From contig JAIQDT010000107.1 of assembly GCA_021521415.1 (NCBI GenBank), positions 186,001-250,000 on the forward strand: a stretch of 64,000 bases of DNA. Direction: 5' to 3'. Source of the stretch: Bidens hawaiensis (lineage: Eukaryota > Streptophyta > Magnoliopsida > Asterales > Asteraceae). The position numbers and the translations under genes were made by a program. Shown in pieces: positions 39,714 to 52,916 of the stretch. Under the pieces are notes generated by a model. It searched no databases, was not told the DNA's origin, and saw only the letters and a list, made by a program, of their open reading frames with translations. Position 1 is the first letter of the stretch. Each line of letters begins with the position of its first letter.

Positions 39714-42700
39714 TGTGACAACAGAGTAATGTTGATTAATCAGTTCTTAATGTTTTCCCAAAATCTAGAATTAAAATAGAAAAACATGAATTTTGATTAA
39801 AACCCTATTTTTTTTTGTTTTCATGTTTTGTTAAGTAAACTATTTATAATTGCTAAAATTCAAATTTAAAACTCTAATATATTTGAAATCTGTTAAAAAT
39901 ATGTTTAAGATTTCAATTCCAGAGAAAACTGGCTAAAGATTCTTCGAAGATTTTATTCATGTTCATCATAAAAACCGAAGAATCGTCCTTATTTTGGATG
40001 AATCGTAGGAATAAAATATGTTGTTTCCAATTTTAATTAATTTTTATCTAATAAAAATTTTGAAACATGATATAGTTATATCAATAAAAGATTTCAAAAT
40101 CTTGGATAATTATAATTAAATCTTTAAAATTTGGAAACAAGATAATCCATTAAAATTCGAATTCTATCTTTATCATAAATTAGTTTATGAGATTTAAAAA
40201 TAATTGATGGGATAAAATAATTTATAGGTAAAAAATAGTTTATGGGTTAAGGATTTAAAATTAAATTTTGGTTTACCAAAATCCCGATGACCTTATAAAA
40301 CCAGAAAATTCTCATAATCCCGAAAACCCATTAAAAGTCGGGCTCACTAAAATTCTCAAGAACTCATAATTCCCAAGAAATTAAAAGTATCGATTACTAA
40401 TTTCCCAACAACTCTAATCTTTCCATAAACTAAACCTAATTAAATGTTTGGTAGATAATTGAATCTTATAAATATTTTACAAAACATAAAAATCTTAATT
40501 TGAGTGAATTTTGATATATCACATCTGCCCAAATGTGAAGTGTTACATTTACCATCATTCAAGTTTAATTGAAAGCTTTTGTTAGTGTTTGCATAACAAG
40601 ATACAAATGTTTCACCTTTGCCCAAAGGTGATGTGTTACATTTTTATCTAGCAAAACTAGCCCGTGCATAATTAAAATAATTGTCTCACTTATGCCCAAA
40701 GGTGATGTGTTACAATTGTTTTGCACACATACTCAAATAAATTTTAATTCTGACCAAAGGTGATTTATTTTTTGTTTAAGTAGAATTTTTAATAGTCTAT
40801 TAGTTTGATGTTATAATTGACATATTACATCTTCAATAAAATATAATGATCCTCGCATTAATGATCCTTCATTAATCTAATGATCATAAATTTTAATATG
40901 TATTACTTTAATATCCCATAGCATTACTCAGTATAATTTTCTTCTATAAATAACTATCGCATCCAAATCATCCACTCTAATATTAAAACATAGTATAAGT
41001 TTTACATCATAAAGAGTTTCAATAATATTGAACTCTTCTTAGTTTTAATTATCCCTTAGGACATGATATGACTATCTTACTGCTCTTTCTAATAACAATC
41101 ATTCTATTGAAATGTTGAGCATAACAAATGGGATGAGTCAATCATAATGTCTCTTATGATAATCATAATCAATAACTAATTTAAATAAATGTTATCACTA
41201 GATTTACTCAAGATTTAGTTTTTCCTAAGACTAATCAAAATAACTCCTAAGATGCATGTATTTATTCTATATTCTAACTATAAGGTTAAATGGTATCCCT
41301 GAATACATCATAATGTACAATACCATGACCCACAAATTTAAGGGCTTACACATGGAAATATATACACTTTTCTAATGCATTACATACTAAACTATTAGAC
41401 TAGTACAATTTGTTGCCTTAAAAATCAATTATAACACTCAAAAGTACCAAAGGAAAATGAGTGTGTTAATAAGCAACACATGTAAAAGAAAAGAATTTGG
41501 CAGTGGAACATAAGATGATATTCGACTCACTACCACAAAAACCTTAATGAGGATAATTCTAAGGTTCATAAACAAAATACAAGTATTACTCTAAGGAGAA
41601 GTCTCATTGCAAAAATATGTCATTAAATCAGGCATAAGCAAAAAAAGCTATCCATAATTTAAAATAATATCTGCCTAAAATTGATAGTTTAATATCAATG
41701 ATATTTAAGTATGTTAATCATAATATTCCCATTAACACATGACTGGTTGAGTCTACTTCTATATGTTTACCCGAAATCAACAAATCACTAACATGAGTGT
41801 TAGTGACAAATTTAAATGTTAAGGTTACTAGAACCATGATAAACCGTCTTCTAATTACACTTTATGATACCTTAAATATTATAGGGATTGATTAGAATTT
41901 AGTATCAATACTTAAGCTACAATATGACAGTTGTGAGGTTTGCATAGCCAGTATAAAGTCACTCTTACCTTAAACTCTCATATCATTGTTATGAATATCC
42001 GGATTGAAATATTTATAAAATAGAACTAGATGATACTACATGCTTTCACAACTTTTGTTATTATGCAATAAGAATTTAACAAAAGACAAATGAGACTTAT
42101 AAAATTCATCCATTAAAACCAAATTTCATGAGAAATCATGACATGGTTGATGTGGGTGATTTTTTCATCTAATCTAATTCTTAGTGCTTTTAATCATGTG
42201 TTAAATGCCATAAACATTACTTGGCTTATAAGTATGGGTCCACCGTAAGTTATATTTCACTGACATTCGTGGAACTTATTCAAATGGAATATTCAGACAT
42301 AATGTTTTTATCATTTAAAAGGCTATTTACTTGTATATAATATGTCTTCTATGGTCCACAATCTTAAAGAGATTCATTCATATATACTTATTATGATTTT
42401 TTCTAAATATATCCCTAATTTTATTATGACATTTGGAGGTTAATGAAATCAAATCAAATCAAGTCTAACATATATATGATAGATTCCCACATCACGCACG
42501 TCATTGAAACTCCTCTTGTATTTTTCCTAGAGATAATAAAAATCAGTGGGAGCTATAAGTGTCTCAATCACAACTTACAAGATTTGCAAGTGGTGGGGGA
42601 GTGAAAACTTGATATTATCATAATTACACCTCTTGTATAAGACACTGCTCCGTCCCAACACTATTACATCAAAACTTATCTCTTTAGAATTTACTACTAC

Positions 42701-44856
42701 ACTTACAAAAGTTTTATTGTTTCTTAAATGTGGGCATACTCCAATTTCTTACTAAAATAATCCTCAAAAGAATAACTACGACGAGTTTTAAAATTAACTT
42801 GTTTCTCTATTAATATCTGTTGGTATTTAAATATTGACCCTAAGCATGCAAATTATTCTAAAGGCTTCTTAGGTCAGTGGGAGCAGTAAAAGTCCTTATA
42901 ATGATTTGTTAAAAGTACACGAGACGGGGGAACCGGGGGGGGAGAGTCATTAAATTTTACTCCAAATTTAACTCCAGTTACATCTCTTGTACACCATACT
43001 GCACCAACTCTTACACACTTAGAATCCTGAAAATGGTAGCAACCTAACAAAGAGCTAATCCATAAAACTGAGACTTTTAAAATTACCCAATAATCAACTT
43101 AGGAAGCCATATAGGTTTTAAAACCTACTAACATTGATGATTATGCAACCTCCCTAACTAAAGTTGAAATGGATGTTGGAAAGTTTAATGATCCTACCCC
43201 TTGTAATTAAACCATTAAATCAATCAATCTTCTGAATGGAATAAAGCTATTATTAGCAAAATTGACTCCATAAGTCAAAATAACATTTGCGATTTGGTTG
43301 AATCACCTAAGAGTGTTCATAACTAAACTAAATCCGAATAAAAAAAAGTTAATACATTAAGAAGCACGATTTATTGTTAAAGGTTATATTCAAGGAGAAA
43401 CCAATTATCAAAGAATCTTCTTACCTATATTACAAATATATCTTTAAGTATCATTATTGTTCTAGTATCGTATAATAGTTAAGAGCTACATTAGATGAAC
43501 ATTAAAATAACTTTCCATAACAATTGACTTACATATTTATATGTTCATAAAACAACCTAAAAGTTATAAACTGAAGGTCAATGAACATTTAGTCTATAAG
43601 TCAATAAAATTCATGTGTGGGTTAATGCAAACATCAAAATGTGATGAAATCTTTATACAAGTATTTTCATCAAAAACCAAGTGAATTGATGTACCTACCT
43701 CAAGATGAGTGGGAGGAACTAAAAACAAACTTGTCCTTATATAGATGACATTCATCTGACAAGTATATGTTACATAAGTCAAAGCATTGTTCACACATAC
43801 TTTGATATTATAGATCTTTGAAATATTCCGTACACATGTACCAAACAATATTGCTCTACTTTAGAGGATAATAGGAAAACATAGATTTTTCCTTTATGCT
43901 TCATTAAGTAGAAGCCTTATATAAGTTTAAGTCTATACTCGTTTAGATATTACTCAAATTGCAACACACTAGATATGTCTAGATTAATGTACGTGAAGCA
44001 TCTAAAAGAGTATTAAAATATCTTTAGAAGAAATGAAAGACTATAATTTAAAAGAAGAAGTGAGAATTTAAATCGGTTGATTACTCTAAACTCTATTATG
44101 TTCAAAGATAACATAATGTAATTTTTTGGGATATATTCTTATGTCAGCCGTAGTCATAATAAGTTGATAACAACAACCTAAGTCATGATGACATAGCATG
44201 TTGATTAATCACATCACAATAGTAAATAAGTGTTGCTTAAAATTTATCAATGGACTCATAAGTTAGTTAACTCCATATAAATTATATATTGAAGAATAAC
44301 TGTGATAATGCCAGCTACCATGTTTTCTCAAACAATAACAGTTCGAGAAGTGATGCCTTAAAATTTCGATATGAAATTAATTATTCGTTTATAAACTAAT
44401 TGAGGAATCTAAATTTTCGTATCGAATACATTCATGATATGCTTAAGGATCCAACAACTAAAAGTCTGTCACCCATAAGTCTTATTTAAGTGCGTAATAA
44501 TTAAGACAGGATTACTAATGACCATGTATAATTGCATATCATACTATGAATGACTAATTATTAATTTTCCTCAGTTTTGATTTTTTACGTCTCCTAATAT
44601 GTTCTGCATGCATAATGACATATAAACAATTTATTATACAAATCAAACGTTTGAAGGGCTTACTTGAAAATTTTGATCATAATTACTTAGGTTTTAATAA
44701 GGACTGCAATATGATTAATGGGGGTCTTGAGCTGATGTTCAATTCAATGACTATATGTCTCTGCTCCAGTTTGAGTTTAAAGCTAAAATGAGTATTAACT
44801 TCTGATCAGACTATTCTAATACTCATAATAAATGTTTATTCAGCCAAGTGGGAGAA
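39714..44856 (+). pseudogene. pol: Cop-H internal region, heavily decayed copia pol
   Basis: No long frame survives. Short plus-strand stretches recall copia pol in order: an integrase-like FTDIRGTYS near 42260, RT pieces KARFIVKGYIQGETNY near 43360-43410, KQPKSYKLKVNEHLV near 43545-43590, LYIDDIHL near 43736-43760 (the YVDD motif with Ile), and RNase H-like AtoT-rich traces (HLKRVLKYLRR with frame breaks) near 43995-44035. Between 40510 and 40770 a block containing GCCCAAAGGTGATGTGTTAC recurs three to four times. The rest is AT-rich without features I can support. Confidence 0.65.
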
Positions 44857-46293
44857 TGTAAGATTATATATATTTATATGTGGCCATTATAATCATTTCT
44901 ATTATAATAGATCAAAATATTTACTATACCTTATTATATATTATTTTGGTAATTGTTGATTGACCATATTACCCTTACTAGCTAATAAAGGGTTTCCCCT
45001 TGGGTGTATATAAAAGGAGATAAATATTAACATCATAACCTAATCACACACACATAACAATTTTGTGTGCCGCCTCTCTCCTAAGTTGGGTTCCTCTCAT
45101 GAACCCTAACACCATCCTTAACTATACATTCTAAAGGAGAACTCGACCAACCTGACAACCATGTCGTCTACATCCTTCTCTATTGTGGTTACTACTCTCA
45201 ATGTTGTATCAGGTTCATAGCTTTAATATTTAACATGTTTTATATTACTTACATGAAGAACTGATCAACACAACAACTTAATATTGACAAGACGATTACG
45301 AATATGCTTATGTGAAAACCCGATGAGTACTAAGGGCGGAATCAATAGTATGAAGGTTGTTGCTCAAAGAACACAAAGATGACAAACACACAAGTCACTC
45401 AAAATATTTCCGTTGATATTAATTCAAAATACAAAGAAAGTCTCTATGGTTTCTAGGTGGAGGCTACTTTCCGTACAATGATATTCTGTTTTCTAAGAAA
45501 GTTTTATCAGCTGTCAAATCACCGTATTCTTTGCTCTGAGTGTTCTATAAATGTGACAAAAACTGTCATTAAATAGGCAAACCTGAAACTTTCTAGAAAC
45601 CCTAATGATTGTTGCATAACATATTCAAACGTATTCAAAATATTGTAAGTGTATACAGGTCTTCGAGTAAGTTTTTGTCTTTGTCGATCAGACCTTGTAA
45701 ACCATAAGTGTGTTGGAACATTTCTCCGAGCAAGCTTTACTTAGAATATTTTTCTTACAAAATATTCTTCAAGCGGACTTCAATCTTCATGATAATATCA
45801 AAACTTTGCTCGATAATATCCTACGAGAAAACTTGTTCTTCTTGATCTCTTTCAACCTTTTTTTGATAACTTATTCTAGCAAACTTAGCGTGCTGGTGAC
45901 ACTGTAGCTGCTTGAGGTTTAACCTTGCTCGTAGAAGTCCTTAGTATAATTCCATCAACTTCCTGCAAGTGTGTTTGAGATCTCTTTTATTGAAACCTTG
46001 CTCGACCCACCAAATTACTTGGTTTAAGGTTTGTTAAGTCAAGGGTTTGCTCTGGAACAAACCTTGCTCGACTTAAGAACAACCTTGCTTGATGAAATGT
46101 AGTTTGCTCAAACTAAACACTTAGAAGAATCCAGAAGATAACATTGCTTGATGTAAGATACCTTGCTTGAATAAGTTCTAGGCTTGCTCGAAGTGCCTAG
46201 TTTGCTTTTATTCCATATTTAGCCATTTTCTTGAGGAGGTTGAGAAGATTCCAATCATTCTTGATCAATTCTTGATCCCAACACTCTAAGGGA

Positions 46294-46482
46294 ATGATAC
46301 TTCATATAATTTCTCATGACAGTGAACTGAAATTTCTACACTTGGAAGATCTTATCAACATAAAGAGATGGAATCTGCCTTGTTACCATCCCTTTTATTT
46401 TGAAATTTTCATGTTCCAACAAAATGAAACTGAAGTAGCATATCCCGGAATCAACCAACTAAGAAGCAAGAGACAATATTGA
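46294..46482 (+). pseudogene. Cop-I C-terminal coding fragment
   Basis: This is a 62-residue frame (SHDSELKFLHLEDLINIKRWNL...) about 190 bp before the PPT. Its place matches the C-terminal end of the copia polyprotein or accessory ORF. It is truncated on the left by Cop-G. No family motif is recognised. Confidence 0.4.
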
Positions 46483-46676
46483 ACAAGGAGTATTTCTTGG
46501 ACTTCGTATGATCTTTGGTTTTGTTCATGAGTCTTTATTTTAATTTGAGCATGTAATCTTTTCTTCTAAGTAATGTAATTTGTTGCTTTTAAGGATTTGA
46601 TGTGTATTTTTTAAACAAGTTTATGTAATCTAGAGGTGTTTTGGTGTATTTGTGTTTGTTCCAATCTAGGGGAGAT
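46483..46676 (+). other. Cop-I 3' UTR and polypurine tract
   Basis: Non-coding, T-rich, ending in CTAGGGGAGAT directly before the LTR start TGTTGGG at 46677. The tract is the usual copia PPT type. Confidence 0.8.
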
Positions 46677-47500
46677 TGTTGGGCCTAAAAGATGATCATG
46701 GAATATTCGAATCTTCTCTTTCTCCTAGAAAATATGCTAAGTATGGAATTCGTGCAAACCAGGCACTTCAAGCAAGCTTTACACTTATTCAAGCATGGTA
46801 TCTTATTTCAAGTAAGGTTATCTTCTAGAATTCTTCTAAGTGTTAGGTTCGAGCAAACTACACTTTATCAAGCAAGGTTGTTCTTTAGTCGAGCAAGCTT
46901 TGTTTTAGAGAAAACTCTTGACTTATCCAAGATTAAACCAAGTAATTTGGTGGGTCGAGCAAAGTTTTGTTGGGTCGAAGAAATGACAAGTAAAGACAAA
47001 ATGATGATTGGAATCTTCTCAACCTCTCTAAAAATGGCTGATACCGAGCACACTTAGGCATCCGAGCAAGCTTTTACTTATCCTAGCAAGGTATTTTGCC
47101 TTCCGGGCAAGGTTTCTAGAATTCCTCTTAAGTGTTAATCCGATCAAGGCTCACTTTGTCTAGCAAGGGTTGTTCTTCAAGTCAAGCAAGGTTTGTTTCT
47201 AGCAAACCCTTGGCTAAACCAAGCTAAAGAAACCAAGTATTTTGGAAGATATAGCAAGGTTTATTTAATAAATAGTGGTCCCAGCAAGCTTAAAGAATGT
47301 TGATAAAGATATATGTTAAGGACTTATTCTTGCAAGGTTCAACTCATAGCAAGCTACAGTGGTACAAGCTACAGTGTTACCAACATACTTTGGTTTGTTC
47401 AATAAGTTAAATTTAACAAAGAGGTGAAGGGATTTCAAAAGAACAAGTTTGCTCGTAGGATCATATCGAGCAAAGTTTGCTATGATCAAGAGGTTTGAAG

Positions 47501-50156
47501 TGTCACACCCTCAAAATCCACTAACGGAGTTTTACCGTCAGAGGGTGTGAACTAACAGGATCGGAATCATAAGTTATAATCAAACCATAAAACAAAGTTT
47601 CAAAACCATGAAAACGTTTACGAGTAATTTAATGCGGAAGCATAAAAACCTTAGAAAACAATGTTACGTCACGCAGGACGATTTAAAACCCAATGATAAC
47701 AGTTAAAAGTAAGTTTGCATAGTTAAAAGTTTTGCAAGCAATGCATGTTCCTAAACCGCGTGCCCGCCTCGGCTACCTGAGAATAACATACTAAAAGTGT
47801 CAACACAAGGTTGGTGAGTTCACAAGTTTAAATAAAAAATAAAGCGATTAGCGTTTGCGTTCAGCGTGTTGCGTTACAGCGTTTTGCGTTACAGCGTTTT
47901 GCGTTACATCGTTTTGCGTTACCAAATAGTGTTATGTCAATTATATATCTATAGGTAGCTAGCCTATAAAACAAGTATCACTAAGTGTTCGACACCGAAG
48001 CTGACTGTTTATCAATTTGCCTAGCCACCAGGTCATCCAGACCATGGTATGTGTTTAGCCAAGATTACACCCGCTCGACATCCAGTCGAGTTTAGCGTTG
48101 GGTGGGGTTTGTCAAACCCAGTAGTACTACTCAACAGTGACTCGCTATTATCCAAATATTAACCGGTTCGATGTTATGAAGGACTTTAGTTTACGCGTTT
48201 GCCACTTAGCCTTTACAAGTGATATATAATTTATATTAACAAAATCTTAAATGCGTTTCGGAGTATGTTATCTCCCCCAAGTGAAAAGCGTTTAAAAAGT
48301 TTAAAAGGGGAAAGTGAAACTCACTGTTTGCGAAGAAATTCCCAAATTAAATCACCAAGATGCGCGTCACAGAAAAACTCTCTCTAGCGTTCTAAAACAA
48401 CAAAGAGATTTTTCTAAGTGTCGGAATATTATCGAGTCTCTAGACCCGGCACATATTACCTATGCACATAACATGTTTCGTGTTTCGTTTGTGAATCGTG
48501 TGTGACTTTAACAAATGTATTTGTGATACATTACATGTGTAAGCAATCATATACGTGTCATGTATTCATAAAGCACATCACTAGCAATTACTCCCCGTAA
48601 GGGCATTTTGGTCAAATCATGACAATTAACTAGCCATTATTCCCCATAAGGGAAATTTGGTCAAATTATGACAATCAATTAGCAATTATTTCCCGCAAGG
48701 GTAATTTGGTCAAAACATAACAATTATATAGCAAGTATCATGTTTCATGCAATTTCACAAAACTCAGCAGCTAGTTTCACCGAGACAGAAATTCTACTTG
48801 AAAGATTGTACTATTCCACCGATCATAGCATCTCAATTAATTTACCAAAAATCATCACAGAAGCATATATGTCTTAGGTTTCCAGAACATATTTTATTAT
48901 ATTTTTGTTCCACATAGTTATCTCACAATCATCAAATCATTACAGCAAACTCATAACAGTCAAATTCATGCGCAACAGAATCTTATTTGGAATTCCCGTT
49001 AAACGAAAAATCCAATAAATGCAAGACCACTTGGGTTAGGTTCCTAACTCAATAAGTCAACTTACAGAAGTAGAACCAACCCGATTGGTCTCGTAGTTCA
49101 TGAGATATAACATTTACAAAACAACCTAACAGCAGGTCTAACAGCTCAGCTTTGCACAACGTTTTTGTAAAATTATAAAATTTAACCTTTACTTGTCCAA
49201 AAATTACAAATTTATACTCTATAGAAACTATACTCAACCTAGTTTACTGTAGTACCAATAATCTCAACCAATTTTCACATTTACACTTCGTTACAGTCAC
49301 TTAAACATCAAATACACATTCTGTCCAGAAACTGTTTGCATCCAAACTCAACATATTAACTATCTATGAACTATCATGCATTCATATAACACTCTAGACT
49401 CCATAAACACCATCCATGCACATCAATTACACATTACATACATGATTAGGGTTCTTGTTTGAACTCAAATCAAAGACACAACAATTAACGTGTAACAATA
49501 TCAATACTAGTTATCATATCATTACTCAATCAACAACAATCATATTGGTTACATGCACACATGAAAACGGCAGCTAGGGTTTGTAGTTAACCCAACAAAC
49601 ATCAAAATCAAGTATAAAGGATGCATAGGATAACCAATTATACCTTCCTAGCACCTAATTCTTCAATCAAACACTTGATTTCTTGATTGTATGTGTGTGT
49701 GTAAGTCGACGGCAGCCAAGGAGAAGCCAAGGGAGTTCCGATCGGGATTTAGGGAGAAAGAAAAATAATGGTTAGGGTTTATTATAACATAGTATTTATA
49801 ATAATCTATGTTACACTTTGGCCCCTCCACTTCTAAGTATTACTTTTCCTAGCCTAAACTAACTTGTTTACATCTTGAGTTAACGTTTATAACCATGTTA
49901 TCACATAACACATAAGTCTAACATATAATTATCACATAATTACTGTTTTGACGTTTTTCGTTTATTCATCAATCGTTTGCGTCAACTCGTTTGCGTTTCG
50001 GTGCAACTCCCGAAAGACTACACATGTAGTAAGTGTTAAGCGTCATTTAAACCGTAGTTTAAATGTAATGAAGTGTGCGTTATAGATTCAGTGATCTTAA
50101 GTTTGAATTGACGGAGTTGAGTTAACGGAGTTAACCTGAAATTGACGATTGTCACA
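47501..50156 (-). repeat. Gyp-D 3' LTR (2656 bp)
   Basis: TG at 47501, CA at 50156. It contains a short array GCGTTTTGCGTTACA (47872-47930, one copy more than the other LTR), the conserved GGGTTTGTCAAACCC...TAGTACTA motif (48105-48130), and three tandem copies of an AATTA...TCCCC...AAGGG...TTTGGTCAAA unit (48580-48720). Confidence 0.95.
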
Positions 50157-50290
50157 TCATTCCCATGTTAAAGAATTTTCGTCCCGAAAATTTGAGTCAA
50201 GTCGTGATGAGTGTCTGAAAGAGTAAGAAAAAAAATTTCAGTTTGTCATATCATCCCCTAGTAGAGAGAAATTTCGTCCCGAAATTTAAT
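50157..50290 (-). other. Gyp-D PPT region with two copies of the hairpin
   Basis: Two dyads, AATTTTCGTCCCGAAAATT (50174-50192) and AAATTTCGTCCCGAAATTT (50269-50287), each follow (in plus orientation) a CCCATG/CCCCTAG tract. So the PPT-hairpin module is duplicated; the copy next to the LTR ends at 50156. Confidence 0.8.
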
Positions 50291-50758
50291 TCATACCTCC
50301 GGTGATGTCTGACGGTTTGCTGGGTTTCGCGGTTTTCTGTGTTTGGTTAGCCCTTCAAAAAGGTGAGGATACTTCTTCAACATTTGATCGTCGCGTTCCC
50401 ACGTGAACTCCGGTCCACGTCTCGAGTTCCAACGAACCTTAACGATTGGAATTTTGCTGTGCTTGAGCGTTTTGGTTTCCCAATCCAAAACCTCGACTGG
50501 TTCCTCAATGAAACCTAACTGTTCATCAACTTGTAGTTCCTCCAAAGGGACTACTTGGGTTTCATCAGATAGGCATTTCTTCAAATTGAACACGTGGAAT
50601 ACATTGTGTACGCCACTGAGTTCCGTTGGTAGGTCCAGTCGGTACGCCACCGGACCAATGCGCTCAGTTATCCGGTAAGGACCAACATATCGTGGGTTGA
50701 GTTTGTTTCGCTTACCAAAGCGAACCACACCTTTCCAAGGTGAGACTTTGAGTAACAC
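50291..50758 (-). pseudogene. pol: Gyp-D integrase tail and chromodomain
   Basis: The frame continues the integrase ORF after an in-frame TAA. It contains the integrase C-terminal module (VSPWKGVVRFGKRNKLNPRY, GPYRITERIGPVAYRLDLP, VHNVFHVFNLKKC) and a chromodomain-like end (EEPVEVLDWETKTLKHSKIP, VKVRWNSRRGPEFTWERDDQM, YPHLF). This tail targets insertion to heterochromatin in chromoviruses. It ends in a basic stretch. Confidence 0.9.
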
Positions 50759-51496
50759 TTAGTCATTCACTTGAAATTCGAGAGGTTTTCGGCGCTTGTC
50801 GGCGTAACTCTTTTGGCGATCTCGTGCTGCTGCCATGCGATTTCGGATTTGAACAATCTTTTCCGAAGTTTCGAGTACCAGTTCTGGACCAGTGATTTGG
50901 CTGTCACCCACCTCTGCCCAGCAGAGTGGTGATCGACACTTTCGTCCGTACAGCGCTTCAAACGGCGCTGCTTCAATACCTGCGTGGTAGCTGTTATTAT
51001 ACGAAAACTCTACCAAAGGTAAGTGGGGTTCCCAACTTTTTCCGAAATCCAACACGCATGCACGCAACATGTCCTCCAGGGTCTGAATAGTTCGTTCACT
51101 CTGCCCATCCGTCTGAGGATGGTATGCTGTGCTCATATCAAGACGGGTGCCTAGTGCGCTTTGCAGCGACTTCCAAAAGTGCGAAGTGAAACGAGAATCT
51201 CGATCAGAAATGATTGAGACAGGCACTCCGTGTCTAGACACTACTTCCTTCATGTAGACGCGAGTCAGTCTTTCCATTTTGTCCGATTCCTTAATCTCTA
51301 AGAAGTGTGCAGACTTAGTCAACAGGTCAACGATCACCCAGATAGTATCGCATCCCGTCAGGGTCTTAGGTAAACCCGTGATAAAATCCATTGAGATGTG
51401 TTCCCATTTCCACATTGGGAGTTCCGGTTGCTGCAGTAGACCAGACGGTTTCTGGTATTCTATTTCGACTCGGGCGCCAGTCAAGCATTTGCTCAC
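50759..51496 (-). pseudogene. pol: Gyp-D integrase catalytic core
   Basis: Residues begin just after an in-frame TAA. The zinc domain's second Cys pair reads KCLTG, so one Cys is Gly. The D-D-E residues are present: [21 protein letters not shown], and [20 protein letters not shown]. The frame then reads [18 protein letters not shown] and [15 protein letters not shown] and ends at a TAA before VLLKVSPW. It inserts element cDNA if intact. Confidence 0.92.
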
Positions 51497-52297
51497 TTAG
51501 GTGGCAATGTCGGCTTTCATGTTCGGCCACCAGTAAAGTGCCTTTAAATCATGATACATTTTATCTGAGCCAGGGTGGATAGAATACCGGGACTTGTGAG
51601 CTTCGTCCATCACCAGAGTTCTCAACTCTCCGTACCGTGGAACCCAAATCCAGTTCTCAAAATATCGGACCCCGTCCGATCTGGTTTCAAGTTGCTTGTT
51701 CATGCCCCGCATGAGTTCCGATGGAAGATTATCATCTTTCAAAGCTTTGTGTTGCGCCTCGCGAATCTGGTCGGGTAAGTTTGCATGAATCGTGAGTTGC
51801 AATGCTCGCACTCGTCTGGATTTATCTATTTCTTTTCTGCTGAGGGCATCGGCCACTACATTGGCCTTGCCAGGGTGATACTTGATGGCACAATCATAAT
51901 CCTTGAGCAGCTCGACCCAACGACGTTGTCGCATGTTCAGCTCCTTCTGATCGTAGATATGTTGGAGACTCTTGTGGTCGGCGTAAATGGTAAACTTGGT
52001 TCCGTACAAGTAATGCCTCCATATCTTAAGGGCAAACACCACAGCTCCGAGTTCCAAATCATGGGTCGTGTAGTTCTTCTCGTGAACCCGTAGTTGTCCA
52101 GAGGCATAGGCTATAACCTTCTCAAGTTGCATCAGCACACAACCGAGACCTTGTATCGATGCGTCACAGTGTACCTCAAAATTTTCCGTTCCCTCGGGGA
52201 CGGCTAAAATAGGGGCGCTACAGAGTTTGGTTTTCAACAGTTGAAAAGCGGATTCTTGCGCGTCATCCCAATTGTACTTAGTACCCTTGTGAGTCAA
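51497..52297 (-). pseudogene. pol: Gyp-D RNase H and integrase zinc domain
   Basis: The 266-residue frame has the RT thumb end ([19 protein letters not shown]), RNase H ([60 protein letters not shown]) with catalytic acidic residues present, and the integrase HH motif ([19 protein letters not shown]), ending at a TAA. The stop replaces a sense codon before VSKC. Confidence 0.92.
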
Positions 52298-52916
52298 AGC
52301 GGTGAGGGGTTGAGCAATCTTTGAAAATCCCTCGATAAAACGTCGGTAGTAGCCGGCCAGTCCTAAGAATTGCCTCTACCATACCGGGATCGACATGGAT
52401 ACCATTCTCGTTGATCACATGTCCTAAAAAGTGAACCTCGCGAAGCCAAAATTCACATTTCGAGAGTTTAGCATACAGTTGTTCCTTCTTCAATAACTCC
52501 AGAATTACCCTTAAGTGTTCTTCATGGTCAGCTTCATTCTTGGAGTAGACGAGAATATCGTCAATGAACACAATCACAAACTTGTCGAGGTACGCCTTGC
52601 ATACTCGATTCATGAGATCCATAAATACGGCTGGTGCGTTGATTAGGCCAAAAGGCATAACCGAAAACTCGTAGTGACCATACCGTGTTCTGAAAGCCGT
52701 CTTTGAGATATCTTCTTCGCGCACTATCAGTTGGTGGTAACCGGATCGCAGATCGATCTTCGAGTAGTAACTCGATCCTTGAAGCTGGTCAAACAAATCA
52801 TCAATTCGGGGTAAAGGATAACGGTCCTTGACCGTCACTTTGTTCAACTCCCGATAGTCGATGCACATGCGGAAAGTCCCGTCCTTCTTTCTGACAAACA
52901 AGACAGGGCTCCGCAT
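52278..52916 (-). pseudogene. pol: Gyp-D reverse transcriptase core
   Basis: The frame contains [69 protein letters not shown] and the catalytic [14 protein letters not shown], then [20 protein letters not shown]. Here about 40 bp (NWxxPKTPSEVRQFL region) are missing and the frame shifts. The upstream frame ends 72 bases inside it, another shift near 52900. The start Met is internal. Confidence 0.92.

Larger units (their letters stand above)
38689..45270 (+). mobile_element. Cop-H: decayed Ty1/copia element, plus strand
   Basis: LTRs at 38689-39713 (with Hel-1 inside; about 408 bp without it) and 44857-45270 (414 bp), with exact CAACA target duplications (38684-38688, 45271-45275). A tract AAGTGGGAGAA precedes the right LTR, so the element is plus strand. 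No canonical PBS is seen after the left LTR (TGTGACAACAGAG). The LTRs differ at many positions, so this is an older insertion. The interior has only traces of pol. Confidence 0.93.
30429..46283 (-). mobile_element. Cop-G: Ty1/copia sister of Cop-F, with nested Cop-B and Cop-H
   Basis: Gag pieces (30429-30792 and 37151-38311), PBS (38635-38646) and a 5' LTR (38649-46283) are visible. Everything 3' of gag is displaced left by Cop-F. The LTR is split by Cop-H, and gag is split by Cop-B with duplicated GCATT. The right edge at 46283 abuts the 3' coding end of Cop-I, so Cop-G inserted into Cop-I. The matching left edge is out of the window. Confidence 0.87.
38649..46283 (-). repeat. Cop-G 5' LTR, interrupted by Cop-H
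   Basis: Two blocks, 38649-38688 and 45276-46283, with TGTCAG and CCCAACA edges, total about 1.05 kb. The second block aligns with the Cop-F LTR (CCCTAATGATTG near 45600 against 29686) and carries the same CTTGCTCGA words. The PBS complement TGGTATCAGAGC is at 38635-38646. Confidence 0.87.

Noticed and set aside
48314..48505. 63-residue frame repeated at 56767-56958 and, shifted, at 61447-61629, suggesting a conserved peptide
   Set aside because: It lies in the LTR, so duplication is automatic. The older copy in Solo-2 has indels that break the frame, so it is not under coding constraint.
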